Shown: one piece after another, positions 42,129 to 51,673 of the stretch
Layout of the letters: the number at the start of each line of letters is the position of its first letter
How positions within the stretch are numbered: position 1 is the stretch's first letter
Source of the DNA: Halobacillus halophilus DSM 2266
GTDB taxonomy: Bacteria; Bacillota; Bacilli; Bacillales; Halobacillaceae
Assembly: GCF_000284515.1 (NCBI RefSeq)
Contig: NC_017668.1
Span: forward strand, 186,001-250,000
Direction of reading: 5' to 3'
DNA length: 64,000 nt
Program-made: the position numbers and the translations under genes
Notes under the pieces: generated by a model
What the model was told of the DNA's origin: nothing
Seen by the model: only the letters and a program-made list of their open reading frames with translations
Databases searched by the model: none

Positions 42129-44947
42129 TTTTTTAACCCCTTTTTAGAATGTTTTTTTGCAAATTCTTCAATCAGTTGACCGGGAGGAAGAGGACGACTG
42201 AAAAAGAACCCTTGGATTAAATAGCACCCACGGCCTTGAAGAAAATCAATCTGATCCTGCGTCTCTACTCCTTCAGCAATCACATCAAGTTTAAGACTGT
42301 TCGCTAAAGTGATAATGGTATCGGTGATCGCTGCATTATTTTTATTAGTTGTAATGTCATCAATAAAGGATTTATCGATTTTAAGGGTATCCACAGGAAA
42401 GTTCTTTAAGTACCCAAGCGATGAATATCCTGTGCCGAAATCATCAATTGAAATTTTAATCCCCAGGTTTTTCAGTTTTTTAATAGTAGTCGTGGTTTTA
42501 CAAGTATTGTGAATAATAAGATTTTCTGTCAACTCTAATTCCAAGTTCTCTGCTGGTAGATGAGTTTCATTAAGGACACGCATCACCACGTTAACTAAGT
42601 TGTTCTGGTTGAATTGCTGAGGCGACAAATTGACAGAAACCGTCCAATCCTTATATCCCTTCATGTACCATTGATTCATCTGTTTACAAGCCTCTTTTAA
42701 CACCCATTCTCCGAGTCTCGTGATTAACCCTGTTTCCTCAGCAAGAGGTATAAAGGTTTGAGGTGGAACGAGCCCTAAATCAGGATGATCCCAGCGAATT
42801 AGAGCTTCCATACCAATCATCTCATTGGTTTCCAGATTCATTTTAGGCTGATAATGTAACATAAACGAATTTTCTTCGTTTAAAGCTTTGTAGAGGTCGT
42901 TCTCTAGCTTTATTGTTTCTATAGAGCGATTATCGATGTCCGATGAATAAAATTGAAACTGGTTCCCTGAAAGCTCCTTGGCCTTGTACATAGCCAAATC
43001 GGCATGCTTAATAAGCTCTTCGGCACCTGATCCGTCAGATGGGTAAAGACTAATACCGATACTTGTTTTAATGGCTATTTCCTGGTCATTTATTGTGAAT
43101 TGCTGCTCGAAGACCTGGAGGATCTTGTTCGCATAATTGACCGCATCCTGCTCTTCCTTCACGCTCGGTAGAAGGATAATGAATTCATCGCCGCCTTGTC
43201 TCGAAACGGTGGCATCTTTAGGCATAGCAGACTCGAGACGCTGTGCTGCCTTTTGGAGTACCGTATCTCCAAATCCATGACCGAATGTATCGTTAATCTT
43301 CTTAAATCGATCTAAGTCCAAAAACAGGATGGCTAATGAACGGTTGTGGAGCTCGGCGTACGTTAAGGCCTGGTTGAGCCTGTCCTGGAATAAAACACGG
43401 TTGGGTATATTCGTCACTATATCGTAATAGGCATGGTATTTTATTTTTTCTTCCATTTGTTTTCTGGAGGTCACATCTTTAAATGTAATGACATAACCTA
43501 CAATCTGCTCAGCTTGTCTTTGGGGTGTAATCACATATTCGACCGGAAAGTAAGAACCATTTTTCTTTTGAAAGTAACTATCAGAATGACCATGATTGTT
43601 ATCGGCATCATCCGATTCCGCAAATTCACGGAAATGGTCACCCTGGTCAACCTGATAGAATATCTTTTTGTAAGAAAGTCCCAAGATTCCATCTTCGTTC
43701 GGATAACCAAGTAGTTCGATCGCGGAAGGGTTGGCGAAGGTGATTTTTCCGTCTAAGTTAAGACCAAAGATTCCTTCCCCGGCTGAATTTAGGATAAGTT
43801 CTTTCTCATTACTGATTTTTTGTAAATCTGTGATGGCTTCCTCAAGTTCCTTATTCTTTTGCGTTAGTTCAGAGGTGCGTTTATTAATGATCCATTCTTG
43901 TTTTTCCATATAAATTAAATTAAAAAGAACAGGCGCTGTGGCATCCACTATGGATTCAGCAAGCTGGCGAACATAACGGGGATATGTATAGCCTTTTTCT
44001 TCTAAATTTACAATTGCTATGGTCCCGAGTACTTCTCCTACAGCTACCAGGGGGATCATATATAATCCTTTAATACCAAATCGCGTGCATGCCTCATGGT
44101 TCGGTCTTGAATCTATGGTAACGTCAGGAATCATGATGGAATGTTTCTTTTCGACAACCTCGCGGAAAGCAGCATCATTTTTAAAATCAACCTTTAGTTG
44201 CTGGTGTGTGTTCTTCCAATCATCTTCTGTCCAGTCACTGTTTTTACTCAAGCTGACGGGCTTCATCTGCAACTCAGCTGCGGGATCAAGGAAATGAGCG
44301 CCAATGTTATTGTTTTTTAACACTTTACTTAAGTAATAGAAACATTTGTCAATGGCTTCTTGAAGAGAAGAACAGAGTGAGAGTTCGCGGGTTACATCCA
44401 GTAATAGCTGCTTTTCTTCAATTAAATCTTCTTTACGGGTCAAATTAGTAGCATTTCGAATAGCTACAGCAGCCATATTTACATAAGCTTTGATGGACTC
44501 TATTTCATCATCGGTTAAATCCATAGGAATTCCATAGTCGAATAAAAATACCAATCCATAAAGTTCATTTTCATAGAATATAGGGGCCACAAGTAAAGAA
44601 TTAATTTTGAACGCATTTACCGCCCTTGAATCAGGACGATTGTCTTTTGAGGTGTCTGGAATGTAAATGGTTTTCTTCGTTTCAATGACTTCTTTTGCAA
44701 GTTGATCGTATTCTGGATCTACAATATGCATATCAAGCGTCATTCCATTTAGAAGAGCAGGTTTCCCGACGTAGCCTCTATAGGTGCCATCTTCTTGTGG
44801 CAGGTAAATCCCAACAGAATCACAGCGTGTGATTTCTTCGGATATGGCTGTTACGACGTGCTCTAAAACATCGCGCAAATCAAGTTTGGTATTGATAAGC
44901 TTAGTAATTTGCGCTAGGCGAGAATATCTAGTTTGTTCTTCAGCCAT
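42125..44947 (-). CDS. GAF-GAF-PAS-GGDEF-EAL protein (c-di-GMP turnover)
   Basis: 940-residue cytoplasmic protein without membrane helices. Domains: GAF about 20-165, GAF about 185-345, coiled coil about 350-385, PAS about 385-500, GGDEF about 515-670 (FLDLDRFKKINDTFGH, RQGGDEF), EAL about 690-935 (GMEALIRW, ELTENLI, IDDFGTGYSSL, DTLKIDKSFI, AEGVET). The cyclase and phosphodiesterase motifs both look intact. The inhibitory RxxD site before GGDEF is lost (MPKDATVS). Two GAF domains and a PAS suggest several inputs. First gene of a two-gene operon with a ThDP enzyme. Confidence 0.93.
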   Translation of the reverse strand: MAEEQTRYSRLAQITKLINTKLDLRDVLEHVVTAISEEITRCDSVGIYLPQEDGTYRGYVGKPALLNGMTLDMHIVDPEYDQLAKEVIETKKTIYIPDTSKDNRPDSRAVNAFKINSLLVAPIFYENELYGLVFLFDYGIPMDLTDDEIESIKAYVNMAAVAIRNATNLTRKEDLIEEKQLLLDVTRELSLCSSLQEAIDKCFYYLSKVLKNNNIGAHFLDPAAELQMKPVSLSKNSDWTEDDWKNTHQQLKVDFKNDAAFREVVEKKHSIMIPDVTIDSRPNHEACTRFGIKGLYMIPLVAVGEVLGTIAIVNLEEKGYTYPRYVRQLAESIVDATAPVLFNLIYMEKQEWIINKRTSELTQKNKELEEAITDLQKISNEKELILNSAGEGIFGLNLDGKITFANPSAIELLGYPNEDGILGLSYKKIFYQVDQGDHFREFAESDDADNNHGHSDSYFQKKNGSYFPVEYVITPQRQAEQIVGYVITFKDVTSRKQMEEKIKYHAYYDIVTNIPNRVLFQDRLNQALTYAELHNRSLAILFLDLDRFKKINDTFGHGFGDTVLQKAAQRLESAMPKDATVSRQGGDEFIILLPSVKEEQDAVNYANKILQVFEQQFTINDQEIAIKTSIGISLYPSDGSGAEELIKHADLAMYKAKELSGNQFQFYSSDIDNRSIETIKLENDLYKALNEENSFMLHYQPKMNLETNEMIGMEALIRWDHPDLGLVPPQTFIPLAEETGLITRLGEWVLKEACKQMNQWYMKGYKDWTVSVNLSPQQFNQNNLVNVVMRVLNETHLPAENLELELTENLIIHNTCKTTTTIKKLKNLGIKISIDDFGTGYSSLGYLKNFPVDTLKIDKSFIDDITTNKNNAAITDTIITLANSLKLDVIAEGVETQDQIDFLQGRGCYLIQGFFFSRPLPPGQLIEEFAKKHSKKGLKK

Positions 44948-45189
44948 TTCATAACCTCCATACTCGTCATATTATGATAATGTTCGACTTCTGAAACGAA
45001 CCTCCTGCTTTAGGACCTCACTTAATGTGTTCTCTATCATAAAAAGGGTCAAAAGTCATATCTAAATTACTTATTTATACAGTTATAAAGTATCAGGATT
45101 TGATTAGGGTAAAAGGCCAAAAAGGTGTACGGATTGTAATGAACAAATCTGCTAAACTTGAGTATTTATTTAAGGAAAGTTAGCAATAG

Positions 45190-47812
45190 GTAAGCGTTTG
45201 AGATTATCTCTGGCTTTTCCCCTGCTCCACACCGAACGTGCTAGTTTCCCAGCATTCGGCGTTCCATCTAAAGGTATGTACTACATTATAAGTTCCTATG
45301 TTACTCTTCGAGACTGGATGCAACGATCCCTTCCACCCCACATACCTTTCGGTATTGATTGATTTTGTCTAAGATCAATCGATTCTGTGGTAATCGTTCA
45401 AGATAAACCTTTATCTTCTCTATATCTTTCATATGGATAAGTCGATGGATATCCTTATGAAGAATACGGAGATTCTGAAATTGATCGGACCCTCCTTGGT
45501 TCTTTGGCACGTAATGGTGACAGTGAACGTCTTGTGCATGGAGGTATTTGCCTGTAATTTCGCATCTTCCCATCTTCATACTATATCGACTAATACGATT
45601 ATCCAGATATTCAATACTTCGTTTCGGTAGAGAAGACTTCATTAAATGTCCAATTTCTTTCTGGATATCCGGGCGGAGACTTTTGTGTATCTGTTCCCTA
45701 CCCTTCTTTGTGTAAAGCGAAAGCTTTGAACTGAAGCTCATCGCATGGAATGTTTTCACATTGCCAATGGGGAATAGATACGTATCATTGATATTGATCG
45801 TTTTCGTTCCTAAGCTAAAGGTCTTCCTATAGAAAGGAGGTGGCTTAAAAGGATGTTCTAGCTTTCCAACCGGTCGAAGACGGTTCACTAGAAATGGTTT
45901 TAGATCGTAAGCAAGACGTGAAAACACGAGACTTACATGAGTCGCTCGCTTAAAGTATTGGTGAAGTCCTAGAACAAAGCTATTATAACGATTAATATTC
46001 TCAGTAGAAGGCGAAGCTTTCATTCTTCGAATGAGTTTCTTCGCTTCCTGTTTGATTTTCTCGCTTTTTGAAGTAACGACCCCAGTATGGGCCACTCGTT
46101 TCTTACCCTTTTTATTCGCACGAATGGTGAACCCTAAGAACTCCGATTCTCGTTTTCTTAAGTTTACAATTTGAGATTTCTCTGGTGAGATATCCAGTTT
46201 CAAACGCTCTTTGAGGTACAGACGTACCGCATGGTACCACCTTTGCGCTGTCTTTCCATCCCGACATAGAATTTTAAAATCATCCGCATACCGGACCAGA
46301 TATCCTTGTTTCAAATTCGTTTGTTTTCTCGCTCGCCTTCTGGCATCATCTGAACTGTAGGATTTCGTCAGGGGAAATACTTCCCACTGGTCGGCAACCC
46401 ATTGGTCTAGATCATTTAAGACAACATTCGAAAGAAGGGGAGATAAAATTCCACCTTGTGGCGAACCCTTATCGGGCACACCTTCACCATCAATTTCTGA
46501 TGTAATCATTTTAGAAATACATGCCAGTACCTTTCGGTCTTGGATGCCAATATTCCAGAGTTGCTTCTTTAATAGACGATGATTTACGTTATCAAAGAAG
46601 CTTTTAATATCTACATCAACCACGTAATGAAGTTGACTATGGTTAATCAGAAACTGTATTCTTGCCATAGCATGATGAGCAGACCGGAGAGGTCTGAAAC
46701 CGTAGCTATGTTTGAAGAATTGAGATTCTACAATCGGTTCGAGAACTTGTTTGAAGCATTGTTGGATCACTCGATCCAAGATACATGGAATCCCAAGGGG
46801 TCTCCATTTTCCGTTCTCTTTTTCAATCCATTCTCTTCGAACTTTCTTCGGGTGATAGTTTTGAAGTTTACTTCGGACTTCATTTACCAGATCATTTTCG
46901 GAGAGCTCTTTCATGTCATCGATGGTTTTCCCATCGGTTCCTGGTGTTCTAGAACCTTTATTGGTTTTAATCATGCGAAAAGCGAGCAGGATGTTTTCTC
47001 TCGATATGATGGTTTCATATAAATGAGAGAACGTATTTCCCTGACTCGCTTTTTCATGAAGATCCGTAAAGGTCTCCGTCATATTATAATAATCCCAGTT
47101 TCGCAGCGTTGACACTGTGGCATCCCTCCTTTGGAGTGATGTTCCCACGTTCCTACCCGATCGGTGCCATTCACGTTAGGAAAATAATCGTTTCATACTC
47201 TAGACTTGGGGCTATTCCTCCACTTCCATTACAGAAGTTTCACCAGTCATTCCCCTACCTTCACAAGGATAAATGCTTTTCAGCATAACTTTATAGCAAC
47301 CGTTTCGGGTGACAGCCCTTGATTCAACGTCCCTTGCTTTCCAAGTACCATACAACGTAGCTATCCATACTAAACGTAGATGCTTCCTTTAAGCCTGTGA
47401 GCTCGATACCGCCATCGTTCGGTATAGCGTCTTTCAGAGGGGGCAGTTTTACTCCACACCACTCACGTCATCGTAAGATGACCACGTAAGTTTCCTTACG
47501 TTCGAAACTTTAGACCCTTACCTTCGGAAGTTCGTCAGTTCCTATCTCAAAGAACGATTCTCATCCTATCTAGTTTTTCAGCCGTGGGGCATATCCGTCA
47601 GCATACCTAATGGCTTCAGCCTTCGTTCTGCCCAATCTACCTGTGCTTCACACCCTAAGACCTGTCCGTCTTAACGCATGCAGAAGTGTTGACGGGATGG
47701 TTTCAGGAAACATGGATCCTTCATTCCCATCCTCCGTTGTACAGTTAAAATTTAATCAAATAAACTTCCTGCCTTTCACGCTGAAAAGCGCTTATAGCAG
47801 AACTTGTCGCGC
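45190..47812 (-). mobile_element. Group II intron (ORF-encoding)
   Basis: On the minus strand, an RNA part of about 0.7 kb lies before the reverse transcriptase gene. At the 3' end, 45224-45265 fits domain V (ACGCCGAA...TTCGGTGT stem around GCTGGGAAACTAGC), followed by a domain VI-like stem with bulged A (45192-45220). The 5' end is placed near 47812 (GCGCG resembling GUGYG). Boundaries are approximate. The 5' end is only 14 bases from inverted-repeat copy 3. The group II class was not assigned. The gap 44948-45190 shows no gene. Confidence 0.8.
45301..47115 (-). CDS. ltrA: Group II intron reverse transcriptase/maturase with HNH domain
   Basis: 604-residue multifunctional protein. Reverse transcriptase blocks run from about 50 to 330 (GRPLGIPCILDRVIQQ-like block, SYGFRPLRSAHHA, VDVDIKSFFDNV, GSPQGGILSPLLSN, YLVRYADDF with the catalytic YADD). 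A maturase X domain follows, then a C-terminal HNH endonuclease (CEITGKYLHAQDVHCHHYVPKNQGGSDQFQNLRILHKDIHRLIH). GTG 47115 is chosen since AAAGGAGGG lies 9 bases upstream; an ATG at 47148 has none. It splices its own intron and moves it by target-primed reverse transcription. No disruption is visible. Confidence 0.92.
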   Translation of the reverse strand: MSTLRNWDYYNMTETFTDLHEKASQGNTFSHLYETIISRENILLAFRMIKTNKGSRTPGTDGKTIDDMKELSENDLVNEVRSKLQNYHPKKVRREWIEKENGKWRPLGIPCILDRVIQQCFKQVLEPIVESQFFKHSYGFRPLRSAHHAMARIQFLINHSQLHYVVDVDIKSFFDNVNHRLLKKQLWNIGIQDRKVLACISKMITSEIDGEGVPDKGSPQGGILSPLLSNVVLNDLDQWVADQWEVFPLTKSYSSDDARRRARKQTNLKQGYLVRYADDFKILCRDGKTAQRWYHAVRLYLKERLKLDISPEKSQIVNLRKRESEFLGFTIRANKKGKKRVAHTGVVTSKSEKIKQEAKKLIRRMKASPSTENINRYNSFVLGLHQYFKRATHVSLVFSRLAYDLKPFLVNRLRPVGKLEHPFKPPPFYRKTFSLGTKTININDTYLFPIGNVKTFHAMSFSSKLSLYTKKGREQIHKSLRPDIQKEIGHLMKSSLPKRSIEYLDNRISRYSMKMGRCEITGKYLHAQDVHCHHYVPKNQGGSDQFQNLRILHKDIHRLIHMKDIEKIKVYLERLPQNRLILDKINQYRKVCGVEGIVASSLEE

Positions 47813-47825
47813 GCTCCCGTTTCTT

Positions 47826-48326
47826 GAAGACTTGATTTCGAGACTTTTGTGAGAATTTGGTCCTGCGGGGGACGATTTCGCTTTTCGCGGGCATGTGCTG
47901 AGCTTCCTCGGGCTTAACAGCCCTGTGGGATCTCACCGATCATGTTCATCCCGCAGAAGTCTTCATCGTCCCCCTCCGGACCTTGCGATATATGGAGCTC
48001 GAAATCTCTGCTCGAAACGCGCCGTTTTATGATGGAGATAAACTTCTAACAATAAGCGTGTACGTGTAGATCATTCCCGCTATAGAAGCATTTAAGGCGG
48101 ATCAAGAACCCCTCTATCGTCTATAGAAGGGTCCGTTCACTCTTCCATCATAGGGTGGCGGAGGAAACGACGAGACTCCCGCGGGAGAAGGAGCTAGGCG
48201 AGACCCCACAGGGAGTGAAGCGACCGAGGAGGCTTGCCAGTTCCCCGCAGGAAAGCGAGTTGTTTCCGCAGCCATCCCTTCTCTATATTAAGTAACGGAC
48301 GCAAAATATCTCGAAGCTGAGTCTTC
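47826..48326. repeat. Inverted-repeat element, copy 3 (501 bp)
   Basis: Starts with GAAGACTTGATTTCGAGA (three mismatches to the consensus end) and ends ATCTCGAAGCTGAGTCTTC. Same order as copy 2: the GGTCCTGCGGGGGACGAT...ATCGTCCCCCTCCGGACC module at about 47860-47981, then the GAGACTCCCGCGGGAG...GAAAGCGAGTTGTTTCCG module at about 48150-48275. No gene inside. The right flank CACAATCCGGCCCTATTGTG equals the left flank of copy 2. Confidence 0.85.
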
Positions 48327-48394
48327 CACAATCCGGCCCTATTGTGTAATAACTTTTCTGATTAAAATTGAACATAACCTTTAACAGAACCAAT

Positions 48395-48428
48395 AAAAAA
48401 GTGTAAACATCTACGTTTACACTTTTTT
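48395..48428 (-). terminator. Terminator of the siderophore-binding protein gene
   Basis: AAAAAAGTGTAAAC-atctac-GTTTACACTTTTTT, perfect 14-bp stem, directly after the leftward gene. Confidence 0.88.
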
Positions 48429-48434
48429 CATTCT

Positions 48435-49403
48435 TTATTGTGTTAGTGTCTCTGTAACCTTATCTATAGTCATGCCATGGGCAATTACGCCATCAATTGT
48501 CCAGTGACTAGGTTCGTTCATTTGATAGACTTGGTCATTTTCAACAGCCGGGGTGCTTTGCCATACGGAACTATTATTAAGAATTTCCAACCCGGCTTCT
48601 CCCTCTTGAGCAATTAAAAAGACATGGTTAGCATCCATCTGCCCTAGTTTTTCTAATGCGATTGGATTCCACTGCGTTTCGGCTTCCGGAAGGTTTTTAA
48701 TAAACTCAGGCTCTGTCACGCCAAGGTCGTTGTATAGAACTTCTGCACCATAACGAGTGTTTTCGAAAACATAGAATTGTTCACCTGAAGCCCATACGAA
48801 TGCAACTGACTCGTCACCTATGGACTCTTTCAGACTTGCTTTAGCTTCCTTTGCTTTTTGGTCAAAATCAGCCAGTGCCTGTTCGGCTTCTTTTTGTTTA
48901 CCAAGAATTTCGCCCATTTGGGTTAATTGCTTGCGCCAATCTGAACTGTTTTCTTCACTGAATACGTAGGTCGGAGCAATATCACTGTATTCTTCATACG
49001 TACCATTTTGCAGAGCGGATGGACCGCTGAATAAGATTAAACCTGGATCCTGGTTAATGGTTTGTTCTAATGGCAGATCCCAGGCTATTTTGGGAACCCC
49101 CTCTAATTGAGGCTGTAGGTAGTCGAGAACTGTGTCACCAATCGACCACTGTGCCACGGGCTGCTCTCCAAGAGCTACTAAAGGATCTTCTAAGTAAGGG
49201 GCGAGAATGCGTTCAGGATTGGAAGGAATGGTTACTTCTCCCATCTCATGAGTTAACGTTCGCTCTTCGTTTGATTGTTCACCTTGATTTTGGTCTGAAG
49301 AGTTTTCTTCAGAGGACGTAGTGTCTTCATTATTATTACATGCCGTTACTACAGTAAGCATGATCAATAGACTGAATAACAAAAGGGATTTTGATCTAAG
49401 CAT
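48435..49403 (-). CDS. Iron-siderophore ABC transporter substrate-binding lipoprotein
   Basis: 322-residue lipoprotein with signal peptide and lipobox LTVVTAC (Cys about 19), an acidic Asn/Glu/Ser-rich linker, then a class III binding fold (MGEVTIPSNPERILAPYLEDPLVALGEQPVA at the start, a second lobe from about 190). It captures a ferric siderophore outside the cell. ATG 49403 has TAGGAGGAAAG upstream; the longer frame to 49541 runs back through the Fur box and is not coding. Divergent from the permease operon, sharing a regulatory region with two Fur boxes. Siderophore type unknown. Confidence 0.92.
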   Translation of the reverse strand: MLRSKSLLLFSLLIMLTVVTACNNNEDTTSSEENSSDQNQGEQSNEERTLTHEMGEVTIPSNPERILAPYLEDPLVALGEQPVAQWSIGDTVLDYLQPQLEGVPKIAWDLPLEQTINQDPGLILFSGPSALQNGTYEEYSDIAPTYVFSEENSSDWRKQLTQMGEILGKQKEAEQALADFDQKAKEAKASLKESIGDESVAFVWASGEQFYVFENTRYGAEVLYNDLGVTEPEFIKNLPEAETQWNPIALEKLGQMDANHVFLIAQEGEAGLEILNNSSVWQSTPAVENDQVYQMNEPSHWTIDGVIAHGMTIDKVTETLTQ

Positions 49404-49435
49404 GACTTTCCTCCTAAAATGATAGTCTAATACCC

Positions 49436-49545
49436 GATAATGATAATCATTTTCATTGAAAATGTCAAGGCAAAACCTGCTGCACCTGACTTGAACTACT
49501 AGAATATTATCGATATAATACGTAGTGATAATGATTCTCAATTTT
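49436..49545. promoter_or_regulatory. Two Fur boxes in the divergent siderophore region
   Basis: GATAATGATAATCATTTTC at 49436-49454 and GATAATGATTCTCAATTTT at 49527-49545 match the 19-bp Fur consensus GATAATGATTATCATTATC at 17 and about 15 positions. Each box lies close to one of the two divergent start sites, so iron represses both units. Confidence 0.85.
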
Positions 49546-49595
49546 AATTAAATAGATACATAAACTGATGCTAGTGATAGAGAGGATTTACTGCC

Positions 49596-50651
49596 GTGAG
49601 CGAAGAGGTTGAGCGAAATAAAAATAATAAAAAAGATATAGAAGGATTAACCTTGAAGTTCTTCCAGGCTGGACTTGTATTTTTGCTGGCTATTGCTGGA
49701 TTATTCCTGTCTCTTGGACTATCCGTTTCTTTAGGGGTAACCGACATACAATTAAAAACGGTATGGGACTCTATATTCGCTTTTGATCCAGGAGTCACAA
49801 ATCATCAGGTGATCCGTGAACTGCGTTTACCTCGTGCATTTGGCGCTGCTCTAGTGGGCAGCTTTCTTGCTGTTTCAGGGGCTGTCATGCAGGGATTAAC
49901 TAGAAATCCGCTGGCTTCTCCCTCGATTATGGGGGTCACGCACGGGGCTGCTTTTGCTCTTATCATTGCGTTAGTGTTTTTCCCGACTATGACGAATCTG
50001 GGGATGACCATTTCAGCTTTCATAGGGGCGGGACTCGCTGTACTTATTGTATTCGGTGTAGGGTCTTTTTCAAAAGGCGGCTTGACCCCTGTAAAACTTG
50101 CCCTTGCCGGTGTGGCAGTAGGTGGCATGTTGAGTTCTCTATCTTCTGCCATCTCTCTTCATTTTCAGGTGGCCAAGCAAATGAGTTTTTGGTACGCCGG
50201 AGGGTTAACGGCGACAGACTGGTTGTCTGTGAAAATTCTTTTAGTTGTTGGAGTTGCGGGTTTAACACTTGCATTACTTCTCTCAAGAGCGGTCACAATC
50301 CTTAGTTTAGGAGAAGATGTGTCCAAAGGACTCGGGCAAAACACTTTCGTCGTAAAGTCTTTAGGAATTGTGGTTGTTTTTCTTTTAACAGGAGCTGCTG
50401 TTTCTGTTGCAGGGACGGTTGGATTTGTTGGATTAGTTATTCCTCATATGACCCGGGCTTTAGTAGGCACGGACTATCGGTTGATTATTCCAGTATCGGC
50501 TGTGCTCGGAGGATTGCTTCTTGTGTTATCGGATATTGGAGCGCGGCTCGTTAACGCTCCTTTTGAGACTCCTGTAGGAGCCATCACGGCGTGTATTGGT
50601 GTTCCTTTCTTTCTTTACCTTGCTCGAGGAGAGGGGAGGGGGATGGAATGA
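49596..50651 (+). CDS. FecCD-family siderophore ABC permease, first subunit
   Basis: 351-residue membrane permease with about ten helices, typical of BtuC/FhuB. Family motifs: REL.LPRAFGAALVGSFLAVSGAVMQGLTRNPLASPSIMG and the C-terminal AGTVGFVGLVIPHMTRALVG. GTG start; ribosome site about 10 bases upstream. Overlaps the second permease gene by ATGA. Under Fur control. No ATPase gene lies in this cluster, so the transporter must use one from elsewhere, as FhuC-type shared ATPases do in Bacillota. Confidence 0.92.
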   Translation: MSEEVERNKNNKKDIEGLTLKFFQAGLVFLLAIAGLFLSLGLSVSLGVTDIQLKTVWDSIFAFDPGVTNHQVIRELRLPRAFGAALVGSFLAVSGAVMQGLTRNPLASPSIMGVTHGAAFALIIALVFFPTMTNLGMTISAFIGAGLAVLIVFGVGSFSKGGLTPVKLALAGVAVGGMLSSLSSAISLHFQVAKQMSFWYAGGLTATDWLSVKILLVVGVAGLTLALLLSRAVTILSLGEDVSKGLGQNTFVVKSLGIVVVFLLTGAAVSVAGTVGFVGLVIPHMTRALVGTDYRLIIPVSAVLGGLLLVLSDIGARLVNAPFETPVGAITACIGVPFFLYLARGEGRGME

Positions 50652-51658
50652 ATAAAAAGCAGAGCCGCTTTGGCTGGGTTGTCTCTATACTAGGAGTTAG
50701 TATATTTTTGTTATTTCTATTCAGCTTAAACATGGGTGTCGTCAACATAGCTCCAATGGAAATCATTCGTACGCTTCTTGGGAGTGGAAGCAGCACGCAG
50801 GAAATGGTGTTATTTGATATCCGTCTGCCGAGAATGGTGCTTGCTCTTCTAATCGGTGCAGGCCTCGGGGTCTCAGGCGCCATTCTTCAAGGGGTATCAC
50901 GGAATGACCTTGCGGACCCGGGGATTCTTGGAATTAACACAGGAGCCGGTTTTGCTATTATTGTCTACATTTTCTTTTTTCAAGGTTCGATGTCCAAATT
51001 AAGTGGCCTTGGTATTTACGCCATGCCCCTTTTTGCACTGGCAGGGGCTTTTCTGGCTGCTTTTCTGATTTACCTATTAGCCTGGAAAAAAGGGATTAAT
51101 CCTGTTCGGTTAATTCTTGTTGGTATCGGGGTGAATTCAGGATTCAGCGCAGCTTTAATTATTTTTCAAGTGAAGATGAACCCTCAGGATTTCACTCAGG
51201 CTATGGTGTGGCTTGCTGGGGATATATGGGGAGGTAACTGGGACTTTGTTGCCGCTTTGGCTCCGTGGATCATTTTGTTGACTGTATATGCCATGTACAA
51301 AGCGTCAGTTCTGAATATCTTGAATCTTGGCGATCAGATTTCCACAGGTCTGGGGGCGGCCGTGGAAAGGGAACGCAGGGTTTTATTGGCGCTTGCTGTT
51401 GCGCTTGCCGGATTATGCGTAGCTGCTGGTGGCGGCATTGCTTTTCTTGGACTGGTAGCCCCTCACCTGGCTCGAAGATTAATGGGACCAAAACACGAGA
51501 CGTTAATTCCTGTTACGGCTTTAATAGGTGCGCTGATTTTGCTAGCAGCGGATACAGTAGGAAAGAACTTGATCGCTCCTGCCGAAATACCGGTTGGTAT
51601 CGTAGTAACCATTGTGAGCACCCCTTACTTTATATATTTACTAATGAAAACCCATTAG
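50648..51658 (+). CDS. FecCD-family siderophore ABC permease, second subunit
   Basis: 336-residue permease with about nine or ten helices. Motifs: DIRLPRMVLALLIGAGLGVSGAILQGVSRNDLADPGILG and GGGIAFLGLVAPHLARRLMG, the latter with the EAA-like loop for ATPase contact. ATG 50648 overlaps the stop of the first permease by 4 bp, behind a GGGGAGGGG-like site; an upstream frame start at 50591 is inside the first gene. The two would form a heterodimer. Followed 15 bases later by the reductase gene. Confidence 0.92.
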   Translation: MNKKQSRFGWVVSILGVSIFLLFLFSLNMGVVNIAPMEIIRTLLGSGSSTQEMVLFDIRLPRMVLALLIGAGLGVSGAILQGVSRNDLADPGILGINTGAGFAIIVYIFFFQGSMSKLSGLGIYAMPLFALAGAFLAAFLIYLLAWKKGINPVRLILVGIGVNSGFSAALIIFQVKMNPQDFTQAMVWLAGDIWGGNWDFVAALAPWIILLTVYAMYKASVLNILNLGDQISTGLGAAVERERRVLLALAVALAGLCVAAGGGIAFLGLVAPHLARRLMGPKHETLIPVTALIGALILLAADTVGKNLIAPAEIPVGIVVTIVSTPYFIYLLMKTH

Positions 51659-51673
51659 AAGAGGAGACCAATT

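Noticed and set aside
45433-47022. Open frames antisense to the group II intron protein
   Set aside because: They mirror the coding frame of the reverse transcriptase and show no protein family features.
49404-49541. Longer N-terminus for the siderophore-binding lipoprotein
   Set aside because: It would read through the Fur box; the ATG at 49403 has a perfect ribosome site and starts a lipoprotein signal.
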